A stretch of DNA of 50,707 nt from Bacillota bacterium. GTDB taxonomy: Bacteria > Bacillota > Bacilli > Bacillales_B > DSM-18226. This document shows positions 1 to 9,200 of the stretch, one piece after another. The stretch's first letter is position 1; the number at the start of each line of letters is the position of its first letter. The DNA lies in assembly GCA_030705665.1 (NCBI GenBank), contig JAUZQA010000001.1, forward strand, positions 1 to 50,707, read 5' to 3'. The notes beneath the pieces were generated by a model, which saw only the letters and a program-made list of their open reading frames with translations, was not told the origin of the DNA and searched no databases. A program made the position numbers and the translations under genes.

Positions 1-7
1 CAGAGAA

Positions 8-231
8 ATAAATATCGAATATCGAATAACAAGCTCCGAATATCAAAGTGAAAGAAAAAACATGAATAACAAAAGAGAATATGATTTATAAGTAAAACAT
101 CGAACTGGTTGCAATTTTGCAGCAAACATAAAAACCGCAACGGAAAATAGATAACCTGATAAATTCAAAATCTATGTTTTACTTTTCTTACTTTGATATT
201 CAAGATTTGTAATTCGATATTTTTGATTTTC
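8..231. repeat. Imperfect inverted repeat, AT-rich
   Basis: The left arm (about 18-57) contains AATATCGAATAAC and GAATATCAAAGTGAAAG. The right arm (about 183-222), read on the other strand, gives AATATCGAATTAC and GAATATCAAAGTAAG, so arms of about 40 bp match imperfectly around an inner segment of about 125 bp. No gene lies in 1-519. It may be a small non-autonomous element or a large hairpin. The match is visible; its role is unknown. Confidence 0.5.
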
Positions 232-519
232 CGATGATGTTATATTTAAGCGTAACATGAATCATTTTTCAATAAATGCCGTCAGACTACCCACAAATAC
301 TTCTGACGAGCCATAAATAATTATTCTGCAAAAAGATGACTGACTGGAAAGTCCTGTTACGGAAAAACAGTGAGATAATTAATTGCTGCTTGTTTGAAAA
401 TGGCCGCAAGTTCATTACATGTAACCCAGATTATATCGCCCCTGCCTGAAGAAATATCGTTCAGGCATTTATAACGTAAACGTCCGGTAGGATTCATAAT
501 TCATGATTAACGGCTCACA

Positions 520-1275
520 TTATTGTAGAACCGGTTTGATCTTGCTCCGGGAAAGCTGCTGATTCTCCGTGCTCAGCGCTACGATGAAATTACTGAGTAT
601 AACTAATTGTTGATTAATGCTTTCGATATGGTTGATCATGAAACTTTTTGTATTGTCGGACTGTGATTTTCTTATCGTGTTCAGCAGAGAAATCCTGGTG
701 GAATACATCTGATACAACTGGTTGCAGCAGGTTAGAATCTGTACGGTATCTTTATAATGATTGTTAAGAAGATAGATCATGTATCGTTTCTTTTCAGATA
801 TCGGAAATTTTTTCATTTTTTTGAACCATAGATCATTATCGTGTATGCCGTTATTAAGACTGTCCACCTTTTTCTGAAGACTGTCTATTTCCCGTGCATA
901 TGGTGTATTCTCATTGATCACTATTGTCCGGGCGGAGATATTATCAAGTGTATCCTCAGGTATCAGTTCACTTGAATCAACCTCAAGCGGTGTGTACATA
1001 GCAGTTTCTTCTTCTTTTTTCTTTTGTTCACGTTCTTTTATCAATTCCGCGTCGGCTATCCGGTAGCGGATGATCATCAGGGAATCGGCAATATGGAGCG
1101 AGTCAGCGATCCGTACTGAATCAATCGCTTTGATTGAATCAACTACACGTAAAGAATCGACTCTCTTCAGTGAATCGGCGTATTTTTCAGCAAGCGCGCG
1201 TGAATAAAGGTGAATACCCGCGTGGGTGGAAATTGATAGAGTCAAAAGCAACAATATACCGTGAATCAGTTTCAT
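520..1275 (-). CDS. Hypothetical exported protein with Asp-Ser repeat region
   Basis: I do not recognise this protein. It begins with a short hydrophobic signal-like segment (MKLIHGILLLLTLSISTHA). Roughly residues 30-70 then carry DS[LIV] recurring every six or seven residues (DSLKRVDSLRVVDSIKAIDS), which suggests a long amphipathic helix or coiled coil. A charged KEREQKKKEEE stretch and a predicted helical C-terminal half follow. I chose the ATG at 1275 over the one at 1284 because AGGA then sits 8 nt upstream; the earlier ATG directly abuts that AGG. It stands alone on the minus strand. An envelope or scaffold role is only a guess. Confidence 0.6.
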   Translation of the reverse strand: MKLIHGILLLLTLSISTHAGIHLYSRALAEKYADSLKRVDSLRVVDSIKAIDSVRIADSLHIADSLMIIRYRIADAELIKEREQKKKEEETAMYTPLEVDSSELIPEDTLDNISARTIVINENTPYAREIDSLQKKVDSLNNGIHDNDLWFKKMKKFPISEKKRYMIYLLNNHYKDTVQILTCCNQLYQMYSTRISLLNTIRKSQSDNTKSFMINHIESINQQLVILSNFIVALSTENQQLSRSKIKPVLQ

Positions 1276-1636
1276 AGCGACCATCCTGAAATGTGAAGCG
1301 ATTTGGGTTCAGTTGATATTTACTATAATACTATTTTACATAAGCAGTTTCAATAGCTGATAGGAATTTTGATTTTCCGGGTTTTGTCTTAACCAATATA
1401 CTGGGTTTTGCAAGAGTAAAAAAGCATTCATTTTTCTGTCAAGAGCAGTTCGTCTGAAAGCACTCGCGTTCCTTACACACTACTATACGATTGTGTTTAT
1501 TGGTGATTTCCATTGTTAAGTTTATTCTTATAATGGCTATGTGACCTTTGCAACTCAGATTTAAACAATTATGATACATATATGTGAATATGAGATCCAA
1601 TTTTCTATCAACACAGCATTTCTTTATAAGAAAACA
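1276..1636. other. Intergenic, nothing recognised
   Basis: About 360 bases of AT-rich DNA between two minus-strand genes. It must hold the promoter of the upstream hypothetical gene's neighbour, but I see no ORF, RNA or clear repeat here. Confidence 0.4.
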
Positions 1637-2296
1637 TTACAGATATAGTTTACATCCCAAATTAATAAAATGCCCAAATGTCTTATATTTACTTTCATTA
1701 AATGTTGTGGTCTTTTCTTCCACATAGAAAGGAAGAACATTATATGAGAAGGTGTATTCGGTCAGTATGGCGATTCTGGATATTTTATACTCCAGGCCAC
1801 CAACCAAAAATGGACGTATATTAAATTTTTTGAGCTTCGAATAATCGATACCTTCAATTTCATCAACAGTCTTATCTGAACCCATCTCCTCTTTGCTACG
1901 GACAAGATAATCCAGAGATACTCCGGCTGATAAATATGGCAGTATTCTCAATAATTGCATCTTGAAATTCAGACCATACCCGATACCGATATAATCTAGC
2001 TTTTCGGCAATCCACCAGTCACTACCAGTAGGATCTCCATTTTGGTCTGTAATTTGGTTAGTTGTTTTGCCTCCTGCCTGATAGTATGTAAGCATAATAT
2101 TATGAGATAGGAACTTGTGTGATCCCAGTTCGCAAAATATCGAGAAATCAGATGCTGGACGGAATTCATTATAAAGATCAAACGAGTTATCAGACACTCT
2201 ATACAAAGATAGTCCGCCCTTTACGCCAATACCGATATATGCATAACTTGTGGCAATAGCTATGCTGATTATAAGCGTTATCAATTTTAATTTCAT
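1637..2296 (-). CDS. Small outer-membrane beta-barrel protein (PorT-like)
   Basis: This is a 219-residue protein with a clear signal peptide (MKLKLITLIISIAIATSYA). After it come alternating hydrophobic/polar strands typical of eight- to ten-stranded outer-membrane barrels of the OmpA-like/PorT type: IGIGVKGGLSLYR, LDYIGIGYGLNFK, RPFLVGGLEYKIS. The last strand ends in GCKLYL. The ATG at 2296 is preceded by AAAGGAG at good spacing; a longer reading frame to 2356 would bury the signal peptide and is rejected. The barrel call rests on pattern, not on a specific family motif. No operon partner is evident and the function is unknown. Confidence 0.65.
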   Translation of the reverse strand: MKLKLITLIISIAIATSYAYIGIGVKGGLSLYRVSDNSFDLYNEFRPASDFSIFCELGSHKFLSHNIMLTYYQAGGKTTNQITDQNGDPTGSDWWIAEKLDYIGIGYGLNFKMQLLRILPYLSAGVSLDYLVRSKEEMGSDKTVDEIEGIDYSKLKKFNIRPFLVGGLEYKISRIAILTEYTFSYNVLPFYVEEKTTTFNESKYKTFGHFINLGCKLYL

Positions 2297-2878
2297 AAAT
2301 TCTCCTTTAAATGATAAATAGATAATTATTTTTCGATATGGAGCACAATGACGCAATGTGCTACGTTTTGTCTCAGCGCCTTTTGGAACCTCTGGGTTTA
2401 TTTTTCCCTTTGCTTTTGTTTTTTAAACTTAGTTGTGGCGATTTAAACGCGAAACTAATGTCAAAGAACATTATTCGATATCAAAAAGGATTTACTTTTT
2501 TCCATAATCACAACGGGTGTACTGCTGCTTTCTTAGTGAAGCTGAACTATAAAGCAAGCTGTTTTACATAATATAAGTTAGTTTTTATCATGATGCCAAG
2601 AAATTTAAAATTTGAGTCTTTAACTATCGATGTATCATACACATGTGAATGCGGTGTGGCTCTACAATAATCAAGTCTCTTCGCTGTCATGTACGATTCT
2701 GCTATTTGACCTTTTTTGCTACAATATTTAGTTTATTGAATAGCTTACCTACTAAGGCGCTTTCTAGCTGAAGATTGAAACAGTGTAAAGAGCTTTTTCA
2801 AATTTTGAGTAGATGTGTCCGGGAAATCAATATTTCTATCTGCCTTAAATATACGAAAAAAAATGGGAGGCTTGTAAA
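2297..2878. other. Intergenic region between divergent genes
   Basis: About 580 bases between the barrel gene (minus) and the GH8 gene (plus). It holds an open plus frame at 2338-2571 that I do not believe codes, a short inverted repeat GCACA/TGTGC near 2342-2360, and at 2639-2661 a fragment matching the left end of the dispersed repeat seen at 4201 and 48793. Promoters of both flanking genes should be here. Confidence 0.4.
2639..2661 (+). repeat. Partial copy (left end) of dispersed repeat
   Basis: ACATGTGAATGCGGTGTGGC matches the left end of the full copies at 4201 and 48793 (CATGTGAACGCG-GTGGC). The match stops after about 20 bases, so this is a short remnant at best. Confidence 0.35.
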
Positions 2879-4183
2879 ATGATTAAATATGTAATATCCT
2901 CTTTAATAATCATCTTCACCGTTGCTATCAGTTTCTGCGCAAATTTCCCATTTCCTCAAAACAAGGTCTTTTATGGTATAAAGGTTACCGGTGATATGTC
3001 GGAGCGTATTGAATCCGTATATAAATCGTGGCTTTCTCAGTACTATGAGGAACAGGATACCCTCGCCAGGATCACCTGGGACAACCAATCTCAAACCGCA
3101 AGTGAGGGTATCGGCTACGGCATGCTTATAATGGTTTGCATGGATAACGCTGAGAACAACACCAGACCAAAATTTGATAAATTATGGGCTTACTATAAGA
3201 AATTCCGGGACAGTAACGGCCTCATGAACTGGAAAATTGACGGATTCTCAGGAATCGCATCTGACGGGCAAACCGGCGCCACCGATGCCGATCTGGATGT
3301 TGCCGCCGCGCTTATCTTAGCATATCGTCAATGGGGTGATCAGAAATACCGCAATGACGCGCAGGAGTTGATAAGTGCGATCAGACGTTATGAAATTTCC
3401 GATGACTTCTACATAAAGCCCGGTGACGCATGGGATGACAAAAGGGATCCATCCTATTTCAGTGTCGGCGCTTTGGAATTGTTTAAAAGTGTCGATACAA
3501 GCAATTACAATTGGTCGCATGTGATCAGTAACTGCTTTGACATTATTAAAAAGACACGTGATACCGCTACCGGACTGCCGCCCGACTGGTATTCATCTGT
3601 CGGAGATACCGTCTTGGGAGACTTCGGTTACGAGGCGGTAAGAGTACCATGGCGTATGGCTTGGGCATACTCCTGGTATGGTATTCATGAAGCAGCGGAG
3701 ATTAATGGAAAGATAACAAACTGGATTCGCAAGGCTACAGAAGACGATCCATCATCTATCAAATCAGAGTATACACTATTGGGCTCTCCCCAGGGGAGTC
3801 CCAATGCAGCCTATGCGGGAGCGCTTACCTGTGGGGGCATGACCTCATCTGAAAACCAGAACTGGATCGATTCCGGATTTCACGTTACAGAAAATGCACT
3901 TTCCAACTGTTATTACTTTAAAACGCTGCAGGTGCTCTTTATGATGCTTCTTTCGGGAAATTTTCCTCTGATGACCAATTCACCTGAAGCCATAAATCAA
4001 TACACACCCGCTGTTTCCGTCAAGCGCTTTTCTCCCAAAGTTTCACTCTCAATCACAGGCCTTGACCGACAGCACTTCAACCGCGGCGGATATTATTTCA
4101 TGCTGAACGGGAAGAGAATGAAAAACTGCTCATTCTTTACCGCTGAGCCACTTATCGTAAAGCAAATAAAATTTAAAAATTAA
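2879..4183 (+). CDS. GH8 family endoglucanase, secreted
   Basis: Glycoside hydrolase family 8 enzyme, an inverting (alpha/alpha)6-barrel enzyme that cuts beta-1,4 linkages in cellulose or related glucans. It has a signal peptide (residues 1-21). The motif SEGIGYGML places the general acid at Glu76. ATDADLDVA carries the Asp residues (136, 138, 140) expected for the second conserved GH8 block, and PDWYS and the aromatic-rich RVPWRMAWAYSWYG segment fit the barrel. The start has GGGAGG 8 nt upstream. The catalytic part ends near residue 365. The last 60 or so residues look like a shortened, degraded version of the sorting tail on the neighbouring enzymes. BcsZ of bacterial cellulose operons is also GH8, but this gene is 9 kb away, AT-rich and on the opposite strand. 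Substrate (cellulose, xylan or beta-glucan) cannot be fixed from sequence. Confidence 0.9.
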   Translation: MIKYVISSLIIIFTVAISFCANFPFPQNKVFYGIKVTGDMSERIESVYKSWLSQYYEEQDTLARITWDNQSQTASEGIGYGMLIMVCMDNAENNTRPKFDKLWAYYKKFRDSNGLMNWKIDGFSGIASDGQTGATDADLDVAAALILAYRQWGDQKYRNDAQELISAIRRYEISDDFYIKPGDAWDDKRDPSYFSVGALELFKSVDTSNYNWSHVISNCFDIIKKTRDTATGLPPDWYSSVGDTVLGDFGYEAVRVPWRMAWAYSWYGIHEAAEINGKITNWIRKATEDDPSSIKSEYTLLGSPQGSPNAAYAGALTCGGMTSSENQNWIDSGFHVTENALSNCYYFKTLQVLFMMLLSGNFPLMTNSPEAINQYTPAVSVKRFSPKVSLSITGLDRQHFNRGGYYFMLNGKRMKNCSFFTAEPLIVKQIKFKN

Positions 4184-4200
4184 AGCTGTGATTACCGGTG

Positions 4201-4422
4201 CAGCATGCACATGTGAACGCGGTGTGGCACGAACTTTCAGGCCGTTTTATTACTTTTTCAAATAATTTCATTTGTATGGATTTAAAATACTGTGCTGGAA
4301 ATTTTTCTACTTTTTCGTGGATGCTTGTTCTTTTTTCACATTTAGAAGGAACACGGCCTAAAGACCGTGTCAAGCAAATCAGCCTTTAATTTTTTTCATA
4401 TATGAGAAGGACCACCCGTGCG
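4201..4422 (+). repeat. Dispersed repeat of about 220 bp, full copy A
   Basis: The left end is GCATGCACATGTGAACGCG, then GTGGCACGAACTTTCAGGCC. The right end is ACGGCCTAAAGACCGTG and then CACCCGTGCG. The subterminal blocks are inverted repeats of each other (GTGGCACG..CTTTAGGCCG read on opposite strands), and the centre is AT-rich with no coding capacity. The second full copy is at 48793-49011 and right-end copies are at 42732 and 45699. It resembles a miniature inverted-repeat element; no transposase for it is present. It fills most of the gap between the GH8 and LamG genes. Confidence 0.6.
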
Positions 4423-4520
4423 ATTGTCCACACGGACTGGACACCCATGCGTAGGCTGGCCGTTGCAAGAAATCCGGAACTTTCAGTATCCTGAAAATTC
4501 TGTTGATTGCTCCGGTGATA

Positions 4521-6176
4521 TTAATTTCCAGCAATTACTGGATCTTTAGGTGGACGGTCAACTGCTGCAGGCCCCGCCGATGAAGCACCATCATCATGGG
4601 TGACAATGAGTACCGTAACTAACGCAGCCAATCCAAGACACGCAATGCCGCCAATCAAAATCGGCCTTCTTTTGGAATGTGCTGATCGAACTTTTTGTTC
4701 AGTTTTAGTTACCACTGGCTGTGAAACAGTTAAAAGTCGAGAAACAGTTGTTGACGGTTCAAACGCATCATTGCCTGCTTGTGATGCAATTATCTGTACA
4801 TTTCCACTACCGTTGATTTTTGCGAAGAGGCCATCTATCTTTGCTATAGAAGTATCACTCGAACTAAACTCTACTGGCAGACCCGATGATGAGGTGGCAT
4901 GCAAGGGAACAGGTGCATTGCCCATCACCACAGGTGTCAATGTGTCGAACTGGATTGTTTGAGTCTGTTTCACCAGTGGTGGAGTAGTGATAGACATTTG
5001 CGCCTCTTGGGATGTGCTGGTATATACTTCATGACCGGGGGCTCCGTTATAGTCAAGTACTGCAATTCGATAAGTCTTTTTTGGCTCAAGGCTGCTGATA
5101 TGTACCGAAGCATCATTACCGTTATATACACACTGCCACTTTGATGCGGCAGATACAGTCGCTTTACCAAAAGAACTATTTGCAGAATAAGTGAGATTAT
5201 TCTCCACGGTTAATGCTGCAGTGTCATCATCGGTCATAAATACTGCATTTGATGAACCGGTACCTCGCTTCCAGTTAATTGCAAGGTCGGTAGGATTCAA
5301 CTCCGGAGTTTTAAGCACGCTTGCTTTAACTGATGGCGTGTCTTCGACTCTTTCAATGAAACAGGACTTTTTACCAAAATTTACCAGATTAGCATGATGT
5401 TTTCCCGGAGCACAGTCAATCAAGCGTGCAATTGCCCCTGGAGCTGCATTTGGATCTGCAAACATTGGGTAATATAATGCCAAACCTTCTTCATTTCCAG
5501 AAAGGGTCCGGTTCATATCGGTGCGTATTTGTTCTTGAGTACGGGCAATTGTCCAGATCCTAACTTCATCCATCAATCCTTTATAGCCATAGGCACCATT
5601 TGGTTTCTCTGCTCCAAGAAGCAGGGGAGCTTTTGTAACAGGCATATGAGTAGGAATTGAACCCTTTGCTGAATTTTCCCTTTGTAGCGGGCGTTCCATG
5701 CCGTTAATCAGGATCTTGAGACGCTCTGATTCTTCTTTTGTTCCATCAAACACCATTGCAAGATGAAACCAGTCACCAATGGCTACTTCAGCTGCAGGTG
5801 TATAGAAGTACGCCTGACTGTTTATATCTTTTACTTCTGCACTATTATTAACTACAACGGCAATTTTTCCCGGCTCACTATACTCCTGAAACTGGATGCG
5901 GTTACCCAGATTTTCGAACTTGCAGAAGAAAGTGCGCCAGGCACTGAATGTGTCAATTCGCACCCACATCTCTGCAGTCAGGAATTGTGCCCCGTTGAAT
6001 GATTCAATATTTCCTGCATTTACGACATTACCAGCACCATCGAACTTCAGGCATTGCAGTGATAGCGATGAGTCGATATTTTTCACAGCGGTTTCCGTGC
6101 CTTCACTCTTCAGAACAAGCATCATTGTAATGATTGTTATTACACCGAGCAAATTGCGATTATTTTTAGTATTCAT
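4521..6176 (-). CDS. LamG-domain surface protein with C-terminal membrane anchor
   Basis: A 551-residue protein. After a signal-like N-terminus comes a concanavalin A-like LamG domain (about 35-225; FDGAGNVVNAG, LTAEMWVRID, GLMDEVRIWTIART are its usual blocks). A fibronectin III-like region (about 285-395) follows, then an Ig-like BIG2-type module (about 405-485; TIQFDTLTP, ATSSSGLPVEFSSSDTSIA), a basic KRRP stretch, one transmembrane helix (about 506-525) and an Asp/Pro-rich tail. The start is supported by AAGGAG 9 nt upstream. It lies 65 nt downstream of the giant Gly-rich gene on the same strand, so the two are probably co-transcribed. A carbohydrate-binding or adhesive role at the surface is inferred. 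It carries no sorting tail; the terminal helix may anchor it instead. Confidence 0.75.
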   Translation of the reverse strand: MNTKNNRNLLGVITIITMMLVLKSEGTETAVKNIDSSLSLQCLKFDGAGNVVNAGNIESFNGAQFLTAEMWVRIDTFSAWRTFFCKFENLGNRIQFQEYSEPGKIAVVVNNSAEVKDINSQAYFYTPAAEVAIGDWFHLAMVFDGTKEESERLKILINGMERPLQRENSAKGSIPTHMPVTKAPLLLGAEKPNGAYGYKGLMDEVRIWTIARTQEQIRTDMNRTLSGNEEGLALYYPMFADPNAAPGAIARLIDCAPGKHHANLVNFGKKSCFIERVEDTPSVKASVLKTPELNPTDLAINWKRGTGSSNAVFMTDDDTAALTVENNLTYSANSSFGKATVSAASKWQCVYNGNDASVHISSLEPKKTYRIAVLDYNGAPGHEVYTSTSQEAQMSITTPPLVKQTQTIQFDTLTPVVMGNAPVPLHATSSSGLPVEFSSSDTSIAKIDGLFAKINGSGNVQIIASQAGNDAFEPSTTVSRLLTVSQPVVTKTEQKVRSAHSKRRPILIGGIACLGLAALVTVLIVTHDDGASSAGPAAVDRPPKDPVIAGN

Positions 6177-6241
6177 CGTCCAAATCTCCTTAGGATTGCA
6201 TACATCTTTTTTTCCAAACCTTCATACCAGTTTGTTAAGCT

Positions 6242-9200
6242 CTATCTAACGACATTCAATCGCGCTGTCAACCTTTGATTGCCAACATTTAACCGTAACA
6301 CATACAACCCGGCTGCTGTTTGTGCATTCCAATTAACAGTGTAGAATCCTTCTTTCTGAATGGCGTTGACCAGTGTCGTCTTCAAACGGCCACGCACATC
6401 AAATATGTCAAGTCTCACGTTCCTTTGAGATGACGACCAGGGTAGAGCATAACGTATCTGAGCCATTTGCCGGATCGGATTTGATCCCAGTGTAAGGACC
6501 ATTTTTTGCGGTGCCAAAGGGGTTTTCGCAACAAAAGCATCAACATAGCCCTGAGTACCGGCAATAATATAAACTTCCCGTGACTGTTCTCCATCTGCAG
6601 CGACAAAAGTATAGGAACCTTGCCGCATGTCATGCACACCAGCCCCGCGGCTATCAACCAACTTGCAGACGATTGAATCACCCATGGTTTCAAGTCCACT
6701 AATGGAACAGATACACTGTCCTGCCGGTTTCAAGTTCCCAATAACAGCAGTCCACATTGCACCGCCATCCTTAAAACTTGTAAAGTCGGTCTGGAACTGA
6801 TTTGACATACCACTCAATTCAGGTCGTTTAAACCAGGTGACAGGCGCGTCGCTTTGAGGGGCACTGGGTTTTGGACAATCAATTCCGGCATCATAACCAT
6901 TTGTTGCTTTCCGCGCGATACCGAAGTAGTTATTCAGATCAGATCCAACTTTTGATTTGACAACCCACTCGAATTGTCCGGTTACTCCTGATGCTGCGGC
7001 AAGGCTGCTCTTTTGAAGTGACGGCTGATTACGCAATGACGGTATACGTATAGTAATTGACGTATGCGCCGAATTAAAGACATAGTAGCCTTTCCATGGA
7101 TCAAGCTTATCAATTGAAATCGGAGGCACCCAGTTATCGTTAGTATATGCATAAGGACCGATAAGACTATCCGCTGATGCTCCAGTTGAGTCTTTTATAG
7201 ACTTCCAACCAACTGTAAATAGAAAGGGTGAACCGATCGCCGCCCAGCTTCTTGGTGGTATCGTTATTTCGTAACATTTGTTTACTGGTGTAGTTGTTCC
7301 CGATCCGGCGATAATTTTCATGTCCGCCTTGCTGGTTTTCAGCCAGAAGGAATGTCCTGTTGAAAAGGATGTAAGGTTGGGACCATACTCGACAAAGCTG
7401 TCCGCAACACTTGTGAGTGAACGTTGGAACAATTTCCAGTCTTTACCATATTGACCCATATTGACCATAAGTGCGCTGATCCGGGAGTCTGAAAGCGTGA
7501 GTGGAGCCGAAAAAAGATTCCACTGATTGACAGGTAATTTGGTCGTGTCCCCAACACCGGAGAGTGTTACCGGAAAATCCTGTCGCTTGATTGTGACACG
7601 GTTTGCTCCGTCAGTAGCTCCTATATAATATTCAAATCCGTTCATATCCATTGTCTTGTTGCTCAGTGTGGATTCGAAGGTCCCGTCGGAGTTAACGGTC
7701 GCCGGTAAAGAATCATAGCCTGCATCGCCGCCTTTTCGAAAATAGACATAGACCTGACAATTTGTGATATTGTCGAGTATTTGTCCTGAAATGACCGGAA
7801 CGCTCCCAGAATTCACCGGTAAACCGATGGTTTTGTCCACGATATTTGGTGGAATCCGGTCGATCGCAAGTGTAAAAACATCGAGACGTGCAGTCCGGAA
7901 TGAAATTGTTCTCTTAGAGCTATCGATGACAGCGCCGGGGATGATCCGCATCACTTTTGCAGTGTCAACCTGGTAGGCCCGGATATCTGCAATGTCCTTC
8001 GGTGTAATCGCCGTACCGTCAAAGAAGGTGTCCGGAATCGTCACTTTGATCTGGATTGTATCCCGCAGTATTAACACGGGTGACCGGGTGAAATCGTATA
8101 CCGATGATACCTGTGCAATGGAGGTATCGATGATCTTTTGGTTTTTTTCAGCAACTGTTATCACAAGATCTGAAAGATTATTACTTCCACCGGTATTAAT
8201 TTTTATTTGTGGTAAAGGCGTAGCAATGGAATCAACGACAACAGTCGAGACCACCTGCTTTGAAGCGGTGTCCGAAGGCGCGGTGGTAAAACCATACACT
8301 CCCGACCAGGGGCCGTTTCCGCCATCATTTACCGCTGCGATACGGTAATACCACTTTGTGTTTGAACTCAGGTTTTGGGCCAGATATGCCCCAAGGTCAG
8401 TTATGATAGTATCAATATAGGTCTGCCCGAAGGATGAATCTGTACTGAGCTGAATTCGATAGCGGTTAATTGCATCAATCGTTTTCCATGTAAGGCGTAC
8501 TGTTGAGCCAACCCTGACAGAATCCGGGAACTGTGATGTTATAACCGGACTGACAGCCGGAGGTAAAACAATAGTGTAAATTGAATCGGCCGGCGTAAAG
8601 AGACCCGGGACAGCACCATATTGTGCAGCTATCCGCCAGTAATACCTGGTAGCAAACGACAGTGTATCAGGCGTAAATACTGTATCGGTAAGAACCGTAT
8701 CGAGCACTGTCGGGCTGAATCCATTACTGAGCGACAATTGAAAACGGTATCCTGTTGCATTGACTAACCGATGCCAGACAAATTGTGGCGGATTTGCACA
8801 CTTGCCATTTTTATCAACTACCGGTGGAACTGAAACTACCGGTGCAAGAGGCCCGTTGACAGTTACACTGACATTCTGCACAGCTGTTAAGTAATTTGCT
8901 GTATCCGCAGGTGTAAAAGTCACCGATTGATTGCCAGTTCCTGCGTTCGGTACAGCAGCCGGTGTTGTAAACGCAAAGCTTCCCGCTGTTACCGCCACCT
9001 GACCGCTCAATGTCGATGAGGCAAGCGGTTGTCCATACGTTATCGCCGAAGCTGATGGCCAGGTCGTTATTGTTGGTGGCGCTTTGCTGACAGTTACATT
9101 CACATTATGCGTTGCGACATTATAATTGGTACTGTCGACAGGCGTAAAAGTCACTGACTGGCTGGCAGTTCCAGCGTTTGGTACAGTCGCAGGAGTTGTA

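Noticed and set aside
2338..2571. 77-residue plus-strand open frame
   Set aside because: No ribosome site, no family resemblance and low-complexity hydrophobic composition. It overlaps the likely promoter of the barrel gene.
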